The translations under genes and the position numbers were made by a program. A stretch of DNA of 64,000 bases. Origin: Pseudomonas sp. Os17 (GTDB lineage: Bacteria; Pseudomonadota; Gammaproteobacteria; Pseudomonadales; Pseudomonadaceae). The notes under the pieces are model-generated. The model was not told the origin of the DNA. It searched no databases and worked only from the letters and a program-made list of their open reading frames with translations. Below, piece after piece: positions 18,729-30,055 of the stretch (positions are counted from its first letter, which is position 1; the number at the start of each line of letters is the position of its first letter). The stretch is taken from NCBI RefSeq assembly GCF_001547895.1, contig NZ_AP014627.1:2111501-2175500 (forward strand). Reading direction: 5' to 3'.

Positions 18729-19424
18729 ATGAGCAATGAGCACAAGGCCAGTATTGACGGGGATCAATGGGCGCAGTGCGTGCAGGAGCGCGGCTGGTTA
18801 TGGGAGGTCGCCGCTGTTGCCGACCCGTTGGAAGCACCGACGCTGATCCTGGCCCACGGTGCCGGCGCGCCGATGGACAGCGGGTTCATGAACGACATCG
18901 CTGCACGCCTTGCCGGGCATGGGGTGAACGTCTTGCGCTTCGAGTTTCCCTACATGGCCCAGCGGCGCCTGGACGGCGGCAAGCGGCCGCCCAACCCGGC
19001 GAGCAAACTCCTGGAATGCTGGCGTGAGGTGCATGCTCTGGTGCGACCTTATGTCACTGGGGTCCTGGCGCTGGGCGGCAAGTCCATGGGCGGGCGCATG
19101 GCCAGCCTGCTGGCCGACGAACTGGCGGCCGACGCCCTGGTGTGCCTGGGTTATCCCTTCTATGCGGCGGGCAAGCCGGAGAAGCCGCGGGTTGTGCACC
19201 TGGCCGAACTGGCGACGCCGAGCCTGATCGTGCAGGGCGAGCGTGACGCCCTGGGCAATCGCCAGGCGGTCGAAGCCTACTCGCTGGCGCCCAGTATCGA
19301 GCTGTACTGGCTGGCGGCCGCTGATCACGATCTCAAGCCCCTGAAGGCCTCAGGCTTCACCCATGAGCAGCATCTGGAGTCTGCGGCGGCAAAGGTCGCG
19401 GCGTTCCTGCAAACACTGGCCTGA
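18729..19424 (+). CDS. Alpha/beta hydrolase family protein (KANL3/Tex30-like)
   Basis: A 231-residue cytoplasmic alpha/beta hydrolase of unknown substrate. The strand-loop [18 protein letters not shown] forms the oxyanion region. The nucleophile elbow is [11 protein letters not shown] (Ser near 117). [12 protein letters not shown] carries the likely Asp, and [11 protein letters not shown] the catalytic His. These features match the group named after KANL3/Tex30. ATG 18729 has a GCGAGG site about 6 nt upstream. The gene is divergent from ccoN2, and its first codons contain the ccoN2 Anr box. A REP pair follows its stop. Confidence 0.88.
   Translation: MSNEHKASIDGDQWAQCVQERGWLWEVAAVADPLEAPTLILAHGAGAPMDSGFMNDIAARLAGHGVNVLRFEFPYMAQRRLDGGKRPPNPASKLLECWREVHALVRPYVTGVLALGGKSMGGRMASLLADELAADALVCLGYPFYAAGKPEKPRVVHLAELATPSLIVQGERDALGNRQAVEAYSLAPSIELYWLAAADHDLKPLKASGFTHEQHLESAAAKVAAFLQTLA
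18754..18767 (-). promoter_or_regulatory. Anr box for ccoN2, inside the divergent hydrolase gene
   Basis: The minus strand reads TTGAT-CCCC-GTCAA, nine of ten consensus bases, the same quality as the hemN site. It lies at codons 9-13 of the gene starting at 18729. A weak -10-like CATGCT at 18731-18726 would give the usual -41 spacing. Confidence 0.8.
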
Positions 19425-19428
19425 TCCT

Positions 19429-19500
19429 GTAGGAGCGAGCTTGCTCGCGAACCCGGCCCTCGAACCTCTGAAGACTTATCGCGAGCAAGCTCGCTCCCAC
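19429..19500. repeat. REP pair (BIME) after the hydrolase gene
   Basis: TGTAGGAGCGAGCTTGCTCG at 19429 is mirrored by GCGAGCAAGCTCGCTCCCA ending near 19500, with about 28 nt between. This is the commonest REP type of fluorescent pseudomonads. Confidence 0.9.
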
Positions 19501-19527
19501 GGTCGTTGGGCGGGTTTGCGGGCATAA

Positions 19528-19557
19528 AAAAACCGCAAGCCGGAGCTTGCGGTTTTT
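19528..19557. terminator. Bidirectional terminator between hydrolase and aer
   Basis: AAAAACCGCAAGC, loop CGGA, GCTTGCGGTTTTT: perfect 13-nt arms with a T tract in both directions. It serves the convergent genes on either side. Confidence 0.93.
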
Positions 19558-19576
19558 CTCGCCAACCCGGGCGGGC

Positions 19577-21142
19577 TTAACGGTTGAAACGCTCCACCAG
19601 CGAGTACTGGGTGTGTGCGGTGAGGGTCAGGGCTTCGCTGAGTGCGGCCGAGTGCTGGGCCTGCTCCGAAGTCTGGTCCGCCAGTTGCGCGATGGTGCTG
19701 ATATTGCGGCTGATCTCTTCGGCCACCGAGCTTTGCTCTTCGGTGGCGGCAGCGATCTGGGTGGTCATGTCGGTGATATTGGCGACCGCTTCGCTGATGC
19801 CCACCAGCGCCTGGTCGGCTTCCAGGACTCGGGCCACGCCTTCTTCGGCCTGGCGATGACCGGCGTCCATGGTCTGCACGGCAGTGGCGGCGGTTTGCTG
19901 CAGCTTGGCGATCAGGGTGTGGATCTGCCCGGTGGACTCGCTGGTGCGCTGGGCCAACTGACGCACTTCATCGGCGACCACGGCAAAGCCGCGACCCATT
20001 TCTCCGGCGCGTGCCGCTTCGATGGCCGCGTTCAATGCCAGCAGGTTGGTCTGGTCGGCGATGCCCTTGATCACGTCCACCACGCCGCCGATCTCGTCGC
20101 TGTCCTTGGCCAGCTGGGTCACGGTCAGGCCGGTTTCGCCCACCACCACCGACAGGCGCTGGATGGCTTCACGGGTTTCCCCGGCGATGTCCCGGCCACG
20201 ACCGGTGAGGCGATTGGCTTCCTGGGTGGCGTCGGCGGTGCGTTGCACGTGGCTGGCCACTTCCTGGGTGGTGGCGGCCATCTGGTTGACTGCGGTGGCC
20301 ACTTGCTCGGTCTCGACCCGCTGACGTTCCAGGCCGCTGGAGCTGTTGTGGGCCAGGGTATCGGACTGGCGAGCCTGCTCGTTGAGGTGCTCGGCGGTGT
20401 CCTGCAGGCGGGTCAGGCAGGTCTTCAGGCGCGCTTCCTGGCTCAGGATCGACATTTCCAGGCGTGCCTGGGCGCCGCGGCTGTCGGTGTACATCTGGGC
20501 AATCAGCGGGTCGGAAGTGGTCTGCTCGGCCAGGCGCAACAGGCGCTTGAGGCCGCGTTGCTGCCAGCTCAGGCCCAGCAGGCCCAGCGGTACCGAGAGC
20601 GCCGCAGCCAGGGCAAAGCCCCAATGGGAGTTGAGCCAGGCGCCGATCATGAAGCTCAGTTGGCTGACCAGAATGAACGGCAGCCAGTCCTGCAGCACCG
20701 GTAACCACTTGTCACGCTTGGGAATGGCCGACTTGCCGGTGTTGATGCGTTGGTAGAGGGCTTCGGCGCGGCGTACCTGCTCGGCGGTGGGTTTGACCCG
20801 TACCGACTCGTAGCCCACCACCTGGTTGCCTTCGAACACCGGCGTTACATAGGCGTTGACCCAGTAGTGGTCGCCGGTCTTGCAGCGGTTCTTGACGATG
20901 CCCATCCATGGCAAGCCTTGTTTCAAGGTGCCCCACATGTGCGCAAACACCGCCGCCGGCACATCGGGGTGACGTACCAGGTTGTGCGGTGCGCGAACCA
21001 GTTCTTCACGGGAGAACCCACTGATCTCGACAAAGGCGTCGTTGCAGTAGGTGATCACGCCTTTGGCGTCGGTGGTGGAAATCAACCGTTGTTGAGCCGG
21101 GAAGGTACGTTCGCGCTGAGTGACAGGCTGGTTATTACGCAT
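19577..21142 (-). CDS. aer: Aerotaxis receptor Aer (PAS-containing chemoreceptor)
   Basis: A 521-residue chemoreceptor that senses cell energy or redox state through FAD and signals to CheA/CheW. The N-terminal PAS domain (about 15-120) includes [20 protein letters not shown] and [17 protein letters not shown], as in E. coli Aer. Two close hydrophobic segments (about 165-205) anchor it with no periplasmic domain. The C-terminal MCP domain has the hairpin tip [19 protein letters not shown] and [16 protein letters not shown]. Its position beside acnA matches P. aeruginosa aer. A perfect 13-nt dyad lies 46 nt upstream. Confidence 0.95.
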   Translation of the reverse strand: MRNNQPVTQRERTFPAQQRLISTTDAKGVITYCNDAFVEISGFSREELVRAPHNLVRHPDVPAAVFAHMWGTLKQGLPWMGIVKNRCKTGDHYWVNAYVTPVFEGNQVVGYESVRVKPTAEQVRRAEALYQRINTGKSAIPKRDKWLPVLQDWLPFILVSQLSFMIGAWLNSHWGFALAAALSVPLGLLGLSWQQRGLKRLLRLAEQTTSDPLIAQMYTDSRGAQARLEMSILSQEARLKTCLTRLQDTAEHLNEQARQSDTLAHNSSSGLERQRVETEQVATAVNQMAATTQEVASHVQRTADATQEANRLTGRGRDIAGETREAIQRLSVVVGETGLTVTQLAKDSDEIGGVVDVIKGIADQTNLLALNAAIEAARAGEMGRGFAVVADEVRQLAQRTSESTGQIHTLIAKLQQTAATAVQTMDAGHRQAEEGVARVLEADQALVGISEAVANITDMTTQIAAATEEQSSVAEEISRNISTIAQLADQTSEQAQHSAALSEALTLTAHTQYSLVERFNR

Positions 21143-21187
21143 GGTTTTTCAATCCGCAAGGCTTTGATGGGTTGTCGGCCGCTTCAA

Positions 21188-21218
21188 CCGATTATTGAAA
21201 TTATTTTTCAATAATCGG
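21188..21218. promoter_or_regulatory. Long perfect dyad upstream of aer
   Basis: Arms CCGATTATTGAAA and TTTCAATAATCGG are exact reverse complements around TTATT. AT-rich centre and lack of a T tract argue against a terminator; the location 46 nt before the aer start fits an operator. It is not an Anr site. Confidence 0.55.
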
Positions 21219-21251
21219 CTCTGGGTCTTATTGGCAGAATGTGTCGCTTGC

Positions 21252-21281
21252 AAAAAACGCCTGCGGGTTTCAGCAGGCGTT
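21252..21281 (-). terminator. Terminator of the CPBP protease gene
   Basis: Arms AACGCCTGC and GCAGGCGTT around an 8-nt loop, followed on the minus strand by TTTT. It lies about 80 nt past the CPBP stop. Confidence 0.82.
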
Positions 21282-21359
21282 GGCGAGGGGCTAATCATTG
21301 ACCTTCTTCCTTGGCAGTCAATACTTCTGAAGTACTGGTTTGGCTAAATAACCGGCCGC

Positions 21360-22151
21360 TTATCCGGCCAGCATCGGATAGGTGAACAAGCCGAAATGCA
21401 GCAGATTGAGACCGAAGTGAGTGGCAATCGCCGCGCTCAGGCCGCCAAAACGATAGGCCAGACCGTAGCCGACCCCGGCGATGCCCGCCAGTAGGGTCCA
21501 TTGCCACCCCGCGCCCAGGTGGACCAGGCCGAACAGCAGGGCTGCGCACAGCAGCGCCAGGTTCTCGCCGTAGGGCAGCGCCTTGAAGCGTCGGCTAAGA
21601 CCGCCCTGGATATAGCCACGGAACAGCGCTTCCTCCACCAGGGTCACCAGCAGCAGGTTGTTGAGCACCCACAGCCAGGCCTGATCCGGCCATTTCGGGG
21701 CCCAGCTGATGATCCCCAGCAGCAGTGCGCCACCCAGCGCAGCCACGGCGCACAGGGTCAGGGCCACGGCGGTGGCATACAGCGACAGGCGCAACGAGCG
21801 TCGGCCAACGATCCACGGGCACACCAGCAGCAGCCAGAAACCGATCAGCGGCTTGTCCTGGTTCAGGTACATGGAAAACGGCACGGCATCATCGGTAAAA
21901 CGTTGCGGGTCGATGGCCCGGCCGTTGTAGAAGCCGGGCAGCCAGTGCATGGCCAGGGCCAGGGCGAGCACCACGAACAGGCCGTGGCCCAGATATTGGC
22001 CGACCCGGCTGCGTTGCTGGCGCACGGCAAGGCCGGCACAGAGCAGAAGGAGGATCGAAAGGGCAGCCAGCAGTCCCAATTGGCCATAGCTCAGGGCCAG
22101 TGCGTAGCCAATAGAAAGGAGTGCCAGATACATCCATGGCAGAGCGGTCAT
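21360..22151 (-). CDS. CPBP-family intramembrane metalloprotease
   Basis: A 263-residue membrane protein with about eight hydrophobic segments. All three CPBP (Rce1-like) motifs are present: EEALFRGYIQG (EExxxR), FGLVHLG (FxxxH) and HFGLNLLHF (HxxxN). Rce1 relatives cleave prenylated proteins in eukaryotes; bacterial members have few known substrates, some linked to bacteriocin immunity. Substrate unknown here. It is a single gene with its own terminator, downstream of acnA and in the same direction. Confidence 0.92.
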   Translation of the reverse strand: MTALPWMYLALLSIGYALALSYGQLGLLAALSILLLLCAGLAVRQQRSRVGQYLGHGLFVVLALALAMHWLPGFYNGRAIDPQRFTDDAVPFSMYLNQDKPLIGFWLLLVCPWIVGRRSLRLSLYATAVALTLCAVAALGGALLLGIISWAPKWPDQAWLWVLNNLLLVTLVEEALFRGYIQGGLSRRFKALPYGENLALLCAALLFGLVHLGAGWQWTLLAGIAGVGYGLAYRFGGLSAAIATHFGLNLLHFGLFTYPMLAG

Positions 22152-22285
22152 GTGGAATCCTTGTTGCGAAGAATGGGTATTGCAGAGACGTCGTACAGCG
22201 CCGGATCTGTAGTCGTTTTTGCGACCGGTGGGTCAGTTCCGGCGGGCGGCAAGTATAACCAGCTGCGTTTTGTTCGACAGCCCGA

Positions 22286-22311
22286 CGAAAAACACCGCCC
22301 GTAGGCGGTGT
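22286..22311 (-). terminator. Terminator of acnA
   Basis: Arms ACACCGCC and GGCGGTGT around CGTA, with TTTTTCG following on the minus strand; 17 nt past the acnA stop. Confidence 0.88.
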
Positions 22312-22327
22312 CTGTTTTCGTGGCGGA

Positions 22328-25069
<2,742 letters not shown>

Positions 25070-25277
25070 TGAATGACTCCTTGTGGCCCGCACGGCTACG
25101 GGCCTGTGATACGGACAGAGAGTTAACCTAGCTCTGTTTGGGGCTTATGGCTAATCACTGGACTGCTGGCGCAAGTCCAAGGTTCCGAACTCGGTTATGA
25201 TGCGCCGGTTTTCGTGACAGGCTTTGCTACAGGGCAGGTTTGCGCATCGATTCGTCGCCATTTGCCCAGGAGATTCA

Positions 25278-26351
25278 ATGAACACCCTGTTTATCCACTG
25301 CCGGCCCGGTTTCGAGGGCGAGGTCTGCTCCGAGATCGCCGATCACGCTGCTCGCTTGAATGTCGCCGGCTACGCCAAGGCCAAACCCAGCAGCGCCTGC
25401 GCCGAGTTCATCTGCACCGAGGACGACGGCGCCCAGCGCCTGATGCAGGGGTTGCGCTTCTCGGAACTGATCTTTCCCCGGCAGTGGGCCCGTGGCGGCT
25501 TCATCGAGTTGCCGGAAACCGACCGCATCAGCGTGATCCTGGCCTATCTGGCCGCTTTTCCCCAGTGTGGCAGCCTGTGGCTGGAAGTGGTGGATACCAA
25601 TGACGGCAAGGAGCTGTCTAACTTCTGCAAGAAGTTCGAAGGACCGCTGCGCAAGGCCCTGAGCGCCGCCGGCAAGCTGGTGGAGGATGCCGCCAAGCCA
25701 CGCTTGTTGCTCACCTTCAAGAGCGGTCGCGAGGTCTTTGTCGGCCTGGCGGATGCCGGTAACTCGGCCATGTGGCCGATGGGCATACCGCGGCTGAAAT
25801 TCCCCCGGGAAGCGCCGAGCCGCTCGACCCTGAAGCTGGAAGAGGCCTGGCATCACTTCATCCCCCGTGATCAATGGGACGAGCGCCTGCACAGCGACAT
25901 GACCGGGGTTGACCTGGGGGCGGCGCCGGGAGGCTGGACCTGGCAACTGGTCAATCGCGGCATGCTGGTGACTGCCGTCGACAATGGTCCGATGGCCGAA
26001 AGCCTGATGGATACCGGCCTAGTGCAGCACTTGATGGCGGACGGCTTTACCTTCAAGCCACGGCAGCCGGTGGACTGGATGGTCTGCGACATCGTCGAGA
26101 AGCCGGCGCGCAACGCGGCGCTGCTGGAAACCTGGATCGGGGAGGGCCATTGCCGCGAAGCAGTGGTCAACCTGAAGCTGCCGATGAAGCAGCGTTACGC
26201 CGAAGTGAAGCGTCTGCTGGAGCGGATCGAAGAAGGCTTCAAGGCCCGGGGGATTCGCGTGGCGATTGGCTGCAAGCAGCTGTATCACGACCGCGAGGAA
26301 GTGACCTGCCACCTGCGGCGCCTGGATGTGAAAAAGCCCAAGTCGGCGTAG
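25278..26351 (+). CDS. rlmM: 23S rRNA C2498 ribose 2'-O-methyltransferase RlmM
   Basis: A 357-residue SAM-dependent methyltransferase that modifies C2498 of 23S rRNA. An N-terminal THUMP-like RNA-binding region (about 1-165) is followed by a Rossmann methyltransferase domain. Its SAM motif is GVDLGAAPGGWTWQLVNRG (near 215), and the later motifs are DWMVCDIVEKPAR and AVVNLKLPMKQRY (catalytic Lys region). ATG 25278 follows AGGAGATTCA; an upstream in-frame start at 25224 is rejected. The gene is divergent from acnA across about 200 nt that holds both promoters, though I cannot assign them. Confidence 0.95.
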   Translation: MNTLFIHCRPGFEGEVCSEIADHAARLNVAGYAKAKPSSACAEFICTEDDGAQRLMQGLRFSELIFPRQWARGGFIELPETDRISVILAYLAAFPQCGSLWLEVVDTNDGKELSNFCKKFEGPLRKALSAAGKLVEDAAKPRLLLTFKSGREVFVGLADAGNSAMWPMGIPRLKFPREAPSRSTLKLEEAWHHFIPRDQWDERLHSDMTGVDLGAAPGGWTWQLVNRGMLVTAVDNGPMAESLMDTGLVQHLMADGFTFKPRQPVDWMVCDIVEKPARNAALLETWIGEGHCREAVVNLKLPMKQRYAEVKRLLERIEEGFKARGIRVAIGCKQLYHDREEVTCHLRRLDVKKPKSA

Positions 26352-26376
26352 TACCCGCAACACCGCCCGCTTCCAG

Positions 26377-26457
26377 GTAGGAGCCGGCTGGCCGGCGAAA
26401 AAGGCCCCACAGCTGTGCAAGGCGTGAGTATGCCTTCGCTGGCAAGCCAGCTCCTAC
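26377..26457. repeat. REP pair (BIME) after rlmM
   Basis: GTAGGAGCCGGCTGGCCGGC at 26377 is mirrored by TTCGCTGGCAAGCCAGCTCC ending at 26457. The arms are of slightly different REP subtypes. Confidence 0.87.
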
Positions 26458-26543
26458 GGCAGGACCGGGGCCGTGGAACGACGGCAACAGATGACCCTAT
26501 GGCGCCATTGCGCGACAATGCCCGCCTGTTTCAGGAGTGAACC

Positions 26544-26795
26544 ATGAGTCAAATCATCGATACGCCGGTCGACGGCACCCTTGACGCCACCGGCCTCAAT
26601 TGCCCCGAGCCGGTGATGATGCTGCACCAGCACATCCGTGACCTGCCGGCAGGCGGGCTGTTGAAAGTGATCGCCACCGACCCCTCCACCCGCCGTGACA
26701 TTCCCAAGTTCTGTGTGTTTCTCGACCACGAACTGGTGGCGCAGCAGGAAGAGGCCGGGACCTATCTCTACTGGATTCGCAAGAAGCTCGACTAA
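26544..26795 (+). CDS. tusA: Sulfur carrier protein TusA
   Basis: An 83-residue sulfur carrier that takes persulfide sulfur from IscS for tRNA 2-thiouridine and molybdenum cofactor sulfur transfer. The Cys-Pro signature [14 protein letters not shown] holds the active C20. [15 protein letters not shown] completes the IF3-like fold. GGAG 6 nt before ATG 26544. The TAA overlaps the stop codon of the convergent MATE gene by four bases. Confidence 0.95.
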   Translation: MSQIIDTPVDGTLDATGLNCPEPVMMLHQHIRDLPAGGLLKVIATDPSTRRDIPKFCVFLDHELVAQQEEAGTYLYWIRKKLD

Positions 26796-28201
26796 CCGGC
26801 CGAACGGCTGATGCGGATCTGCTTGCGCGCGCTGCGGGTCAGGCGGATCAGCAGCATCAGCGCGGCGCAGGTCAAGCCGGCAATCAAGCCTTCCCACAAG
26901 CCGCTCGGTCCACGCGCCGGGCCGAACCAGTCGGTCAGGCCCAGGGCGTAGCCGACCGGCAAGCCAATCCCCCAATAAGCGAACAGGGTCAGGATCATGG
27001 TCACCCGGGTGTCCTGATAGCCCCGCAGTGCGCCGGCGGCGGTGACCTGGATGCCGTCGGAGAACTGGAACAGCGCCGAGTAGACGATGAGCATCGAGGC
27101 GACCTGGATCACCAGCGGGTCGTTGGTGTAGATCGAGGCGATGGGGTCGCGCAGCAGAAACATCAGGCTCGCCGACAGGCAGGCATAAGCCAGGGCCGCC
27201 CCCATGCCGACCCCGGCGCTGAAGCGTGCGTCACGCGGCTGCTGGCGTCCCAGGGACTGGCCGACCCGCACGGTCACGGCCATGGCCAGGGAGTAGGGGA
27301 TCATGAACATCAGGGCGCTGACGTTGAGGGCGATCTGGTGTCCGGCCACCACCGTGGCTCCCAGGCTGCCGATCAACAGGGCGATCACCGCGAAGATGCT
27401 CGACTCGGCGAATACTGCGATACCGATGGGCAGGCCGACGCTGAGCAGGCGACCGATCACTGCCCCTTGCGGCCAATCGAACTGGCTGAACAGCTGGATC
27501 TTGCGATAGGCCTGCGCCCAGCCAATCCAGCCGGCCATGCCCAGCATCATGGCCCACATGACGATGGCCGTGGCCCAGCCACAGCCCACGCCACCCATGG
27601 CCGGCACGCCGAAGTGGCCATAGATGAAGATGTAGTTGATGGGGATGTTCAGGGCCAGGCCACACAGGCCGATGACCATGCTCGGCACCGTGCGCCCCAG
27701 GCCGTCGCTCAGGCAGCGCAGCACGTAGTACAGCGCCACCGCCGGCAGGCCGCTGGCGATGCCGTGCAGATAGCCCATGCAGGGCTTGATCAGTTCGGGA
27801 TCGACGTTCATCAGGTGCAGGATCGGTTCGGCGCTGACCAGCATCAGGGTCGCCGAGATCCCGGCCACCACGGCCAGCCACAGGGCCTGGCGTACCACCG
27901 GGCCGATCTCGTGCAGCTTGCCGGCGCCAAAGCGCTGGGCCACCTTGGGCGTGGTGGCCAGCAGGGTGCCGGTCATCAGCAGGAACACCGGAATCCAGAT
28001 CGAGTTGCCCAGGGCCACGGCCGCCAGGTCCCGCGAGCTGACCCGGCCGGCCATCACGGCGTCGACAAAGCCCATGGCGGTGGTGGCCACCTGGGCAATC
28101 ATGATGGGCAGGGCCAGTTGCAGCAGGTCCCGCAGTTCACGGCCGACCCGGGCAGGGCGGCTGATGGCGGTGTTGGAAGGGGTGTCGGTCACGGAATTCA
28201 C
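26792..28201 (-). CDS. MATE-family multidrug exporter (NorM/PmpM-like)
   Basis: A 469-residue cation-driven exporter with 12 predicted membrane segments in two MatE repeats. The first opens [30 protein letters not shown], typical of NorM. Conserved Pro/Asp/Glu positions occur in the segments [15 protein letters not shown] and [21 protein letters not shown] (second repeat). P. aeruginosa PmpM is the likely closest named relative, but I could not check orthology. The stop codon overlaps tusA (CTAA). Confidence 0.92.
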   Translation of the reverse strand: MNSVTDTPSNTAISRPARVGRELRDLLQLALPIMIAQVATTAMGFVDAVMAGRVSSRDLAAVALGNSIWIPVFLLMTGTLLATTPKVAQRFGAGKLHEIGPVVRQALWLAVVAGISATLMLVSAEPILHLMNVDPELIKPCMGYLHGIASGLPAVALYYVLRCLSDGLGRTVPSMVIGLCGLALNIPINYIFIYGHFGVPAMGGVGCGWATAIVMWAMMLGMAGWIGWAQAYRKIQLFSQFDWPQGAVIGRLLSVGLPIGIAVFAESSIFAVIALLIGSLGATVVAGHQIALNVSALMFMIPYSLAMAVTVRVGQSLGRQQPRDARFSAGVGMGAALAYACLSASLMFLLRDPIASIYTNDPLVIQVASMLIVYSALFQFSDGIQVTAAGALRGYQDTRVTMILTLFAYWGIGLPVGYALGLTDWFGPARGPSGLWEGLIAGLTCAALMLLIRLTRSARKQIRISRSAG

Positions 28202-28389
28202 GGGGCGGAGCGTCCATAGGTGTGTTGCGCAGGACGCGACAGTCTACTCGTTGACATGGTGGTCAGGAAAAAATCCAGTGTTGTGGATTTGTAAGGGCGT
28301 CTGCGCTGCAAACGGGCGCTGGACTTCAAGCGGTGCTGGCTCGCCCTGGCATCTGCGCCTACACTGCGGCTCCGCACGAGGAGCCTGCC

Positions 28390-29532
28390 ATGTTGATTGT
28401 TGCCGACGAAAATATTCCCCTGATTGACGAGTTCTTTGCCGGCTTTGGCGAGATTCGGCGCTTCCCCGGGCGCGCCATCGATCGGGCGGCCGTGGAGCAG
28501 GCCGATGTGCTGCTGGTGCGCTCGGTGACCCAGGTCGATCGTCAACTGCTGGAAGGCAGTCCGGTACGTTTTGTCGGCACCTGCACCATTGGCACCGATC
28601 ACCTGGACCTGGACTACTTCCAGCAAGCCGGGATCAGTTGGTCCAGTGCCCCGGGCTGCAATGCCCGGGGCGTGGTGGACTATGTGCTGGGCAGCCTGTT
28701 GACCCTGGCCGAGATCGAAGGGGCGGACCTGGCGCAACGCTGTTATGGCGTGGTGGGGGCCGGTGAAGTTGGCGGGCGCCTGATCAAGGTCCTGCGCGGC
28801 CTGGGTTGGCAGGTGCTGGTCTGTGATCCGCAACGCCAGGCGGCAGAAGGCGGCGACTATGTCAGCCTGGAGCAGTTGATCGAGCGTTGTGACGTCATCA
28901 GCCTGCATACCCCGCTGACCCGCCACGGCGAGCATGCCACCTGGCACCTGCTGGACCGGCAGCGCCTGGACCGGCTCAAGCAGGGCACCTGGCTGATCAA
29001 TGCCGCCCGCGGTCCGGTGGTGGATAACCGGGCGCTGCGTGAAGTCCTGCTTGAGCGTGAGGATTTGCAGGCGGTGCTGGATGTCTGGGAAGAGGAGCCG
29101 ACCGTGGACCGCGAACTGGCGGACCTGTGCGTGCTGGCCACGCCCCATATCGCCGGTTACAGCCTGGACGGCAAGCAGCGTGGCACGGCACAGATCTACC
29201 AGGCTTATTGCCGCTTCCTCGGGCAGGCCGAACAGGTCAGCCTGGCCAGCTTGCTGCCGGCGCCCTGGGTGCCGCAGGTGAGCCTCAATGCCAATGCCGA
29301 CCCGGCCTGGGCCTTGGCGATGATCTGTCGGGCGGTGTACGACCCGCGCCGTGATGATGCGGATTTGCGCCGCAGCCTGGTGGACGATGTCGCCCGGCAG
29401 CGCAGTGCCTTCGATGGCTTGCGCAAGCATTACCCGGAGCGCCGCGAAGTTGATGGCCTGCAAGTGCGGATTCAAGGGGAGTCGCCGGTGCTGAGCCGGA
29501 TCGTCAGGGCCCTGGGTGCCAGCCAAGTCTGA
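28390..29532 (+). CDS. pdxB: Erythronate-4-phosphate dehydrogenase PdxB
   Basis: A 380-residue NAD-dependent enzyme that oxidises 4-phosphoerythronate in pyridoxal phosphate synthesis. It is a D-2-hydroxyacid dehydrogenase with a Rossmann motif [20 protein letters not shown] (near 120). The catalytic Arg lies in [10 protein letters not shown], the Glu in DVWEEEP and the His in [10 protein letters not shown]. The C-terminal dimerisation domain ends [16 protein letters not shown] 28390 ([16 protein letters not shown]) with GAGGAG 6 nt before is clearly the start; the 19-codon upstream extension is rejected. Confidence 0.97.
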   Translation: MLIVADENIPLIDEFFAGFGEIRRFPGRAIDRAAVEQADVLLVRSVTQVDRQLLEGSPVRFVGTCTIGTDHLDLDYFQQAGISWSSAPGCNARGVVDYVLGSLLTLAEIEGADLAQRCYGVVGAGEVGGRLIKVLRGLGWQVLVCDPQRQAAEGGDYVSLEQLIERCDVISLHTPLTRHGEHATWHLLDRQRLDRLKQGTWLINAARGPVVDNRALREVLLEREDLQAVLDVWEEEPTVDRELADLCVLATPHIAGYSLDGKQRGTAQIYQAYCRFLGQAEQVSLASLLPAPWVPQVSLNANADPAWALAMICRAVYDPRRDDADLRRSLVDDVARQRSAFDGLRKHYPERREVDGLQVRIQGESPVLSRIVRALGASQV

Positions 29533-29559
29533 ACCCGTTCGCAGCCCAGGGCGCGGGCA

Positions 29560-29585
29560 TAAAAAACCCGGCCATAAGGCCGGGT
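29560..29585 (-). terminator. Terminator of the small unknown gene
   Basis: ACCCGGCC, loop ATAA, GGCCGGGT, with TTTTTT following on the minus strand. It may also help end pdxB transcription from the other side. Confidence 0.85.
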
Positions 29586-29607
29586 CAAGAGGACGTGAGG
29601 CTGTGTG

Positions 29608-29787
29608 TCAATCTTGCCGAGCAGGCTTGACCAGTCGCTTTTCCAGTTCGCGGCAGGCGTTCTGGATCATGTCTTCAGTAATAGGTACTTCGCGACCCTG
29701 AGCGTCGATGATGGCACACCCTAGAGACTGGTTCGGCTGGGTACGGATCACTTGAATCTTGTCATTGCTGCTGTGTTGCAAGGACAT
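29608..29787 (-). CDS. Small conserved unknown protein (59 residues)
   Basis: A 59-residue protein of unknown function starting MSLQHSSNDKIQVIRTQP and containing IIDAQGREVPITEDMIQNACRELEKRLV. It is soluble, with a short beta-hairpin-like part and a C-terminal amphipathic helix. ATG 29787 has GGAG 9 nt upstream, so the longer frame is not needed. A strong terminator follows, supporting a real transcript. I believe similar small proteins occur across Pseudomonas, from memory. Confidence 0.75.
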   Translation of the reverse strand: MSLQHSSNDKIQVIRTQPNQSLGCAIIDAQGREVPITEDMIQNACRELEKRLVKPARQD

Positions 29788-30055
29788 GGCCTGTCTCCTC
29801 ATCAGGTTGTGTGCTTACTTTAGAATGGCCGGGTGACCAAGCTGTTACAGACCGCCACCAGGACTGGCCCGGCCACTTCACTCCACCAGAAATGTCCAGG
29901 GAGTGCCAGCCACAGATTAGACCGATAATCTCTAGGCTCTAGTGTCAGCGGTCATAATCAACCTGACTCATTGTGATTTAGCAAAGTTCCCGCGAATTCA
30001 TCTCGTTGCCGCCGCTGCAGCGGATCAGTCGCCGGCGCGTCAATGGATGAACTGC

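Noticed and set aside
29942..30055. In-frame extension of the ABC exporter
   Set aside because: No ribosome site, atypical composition, and the transporter N-terminus is complete from 30056.
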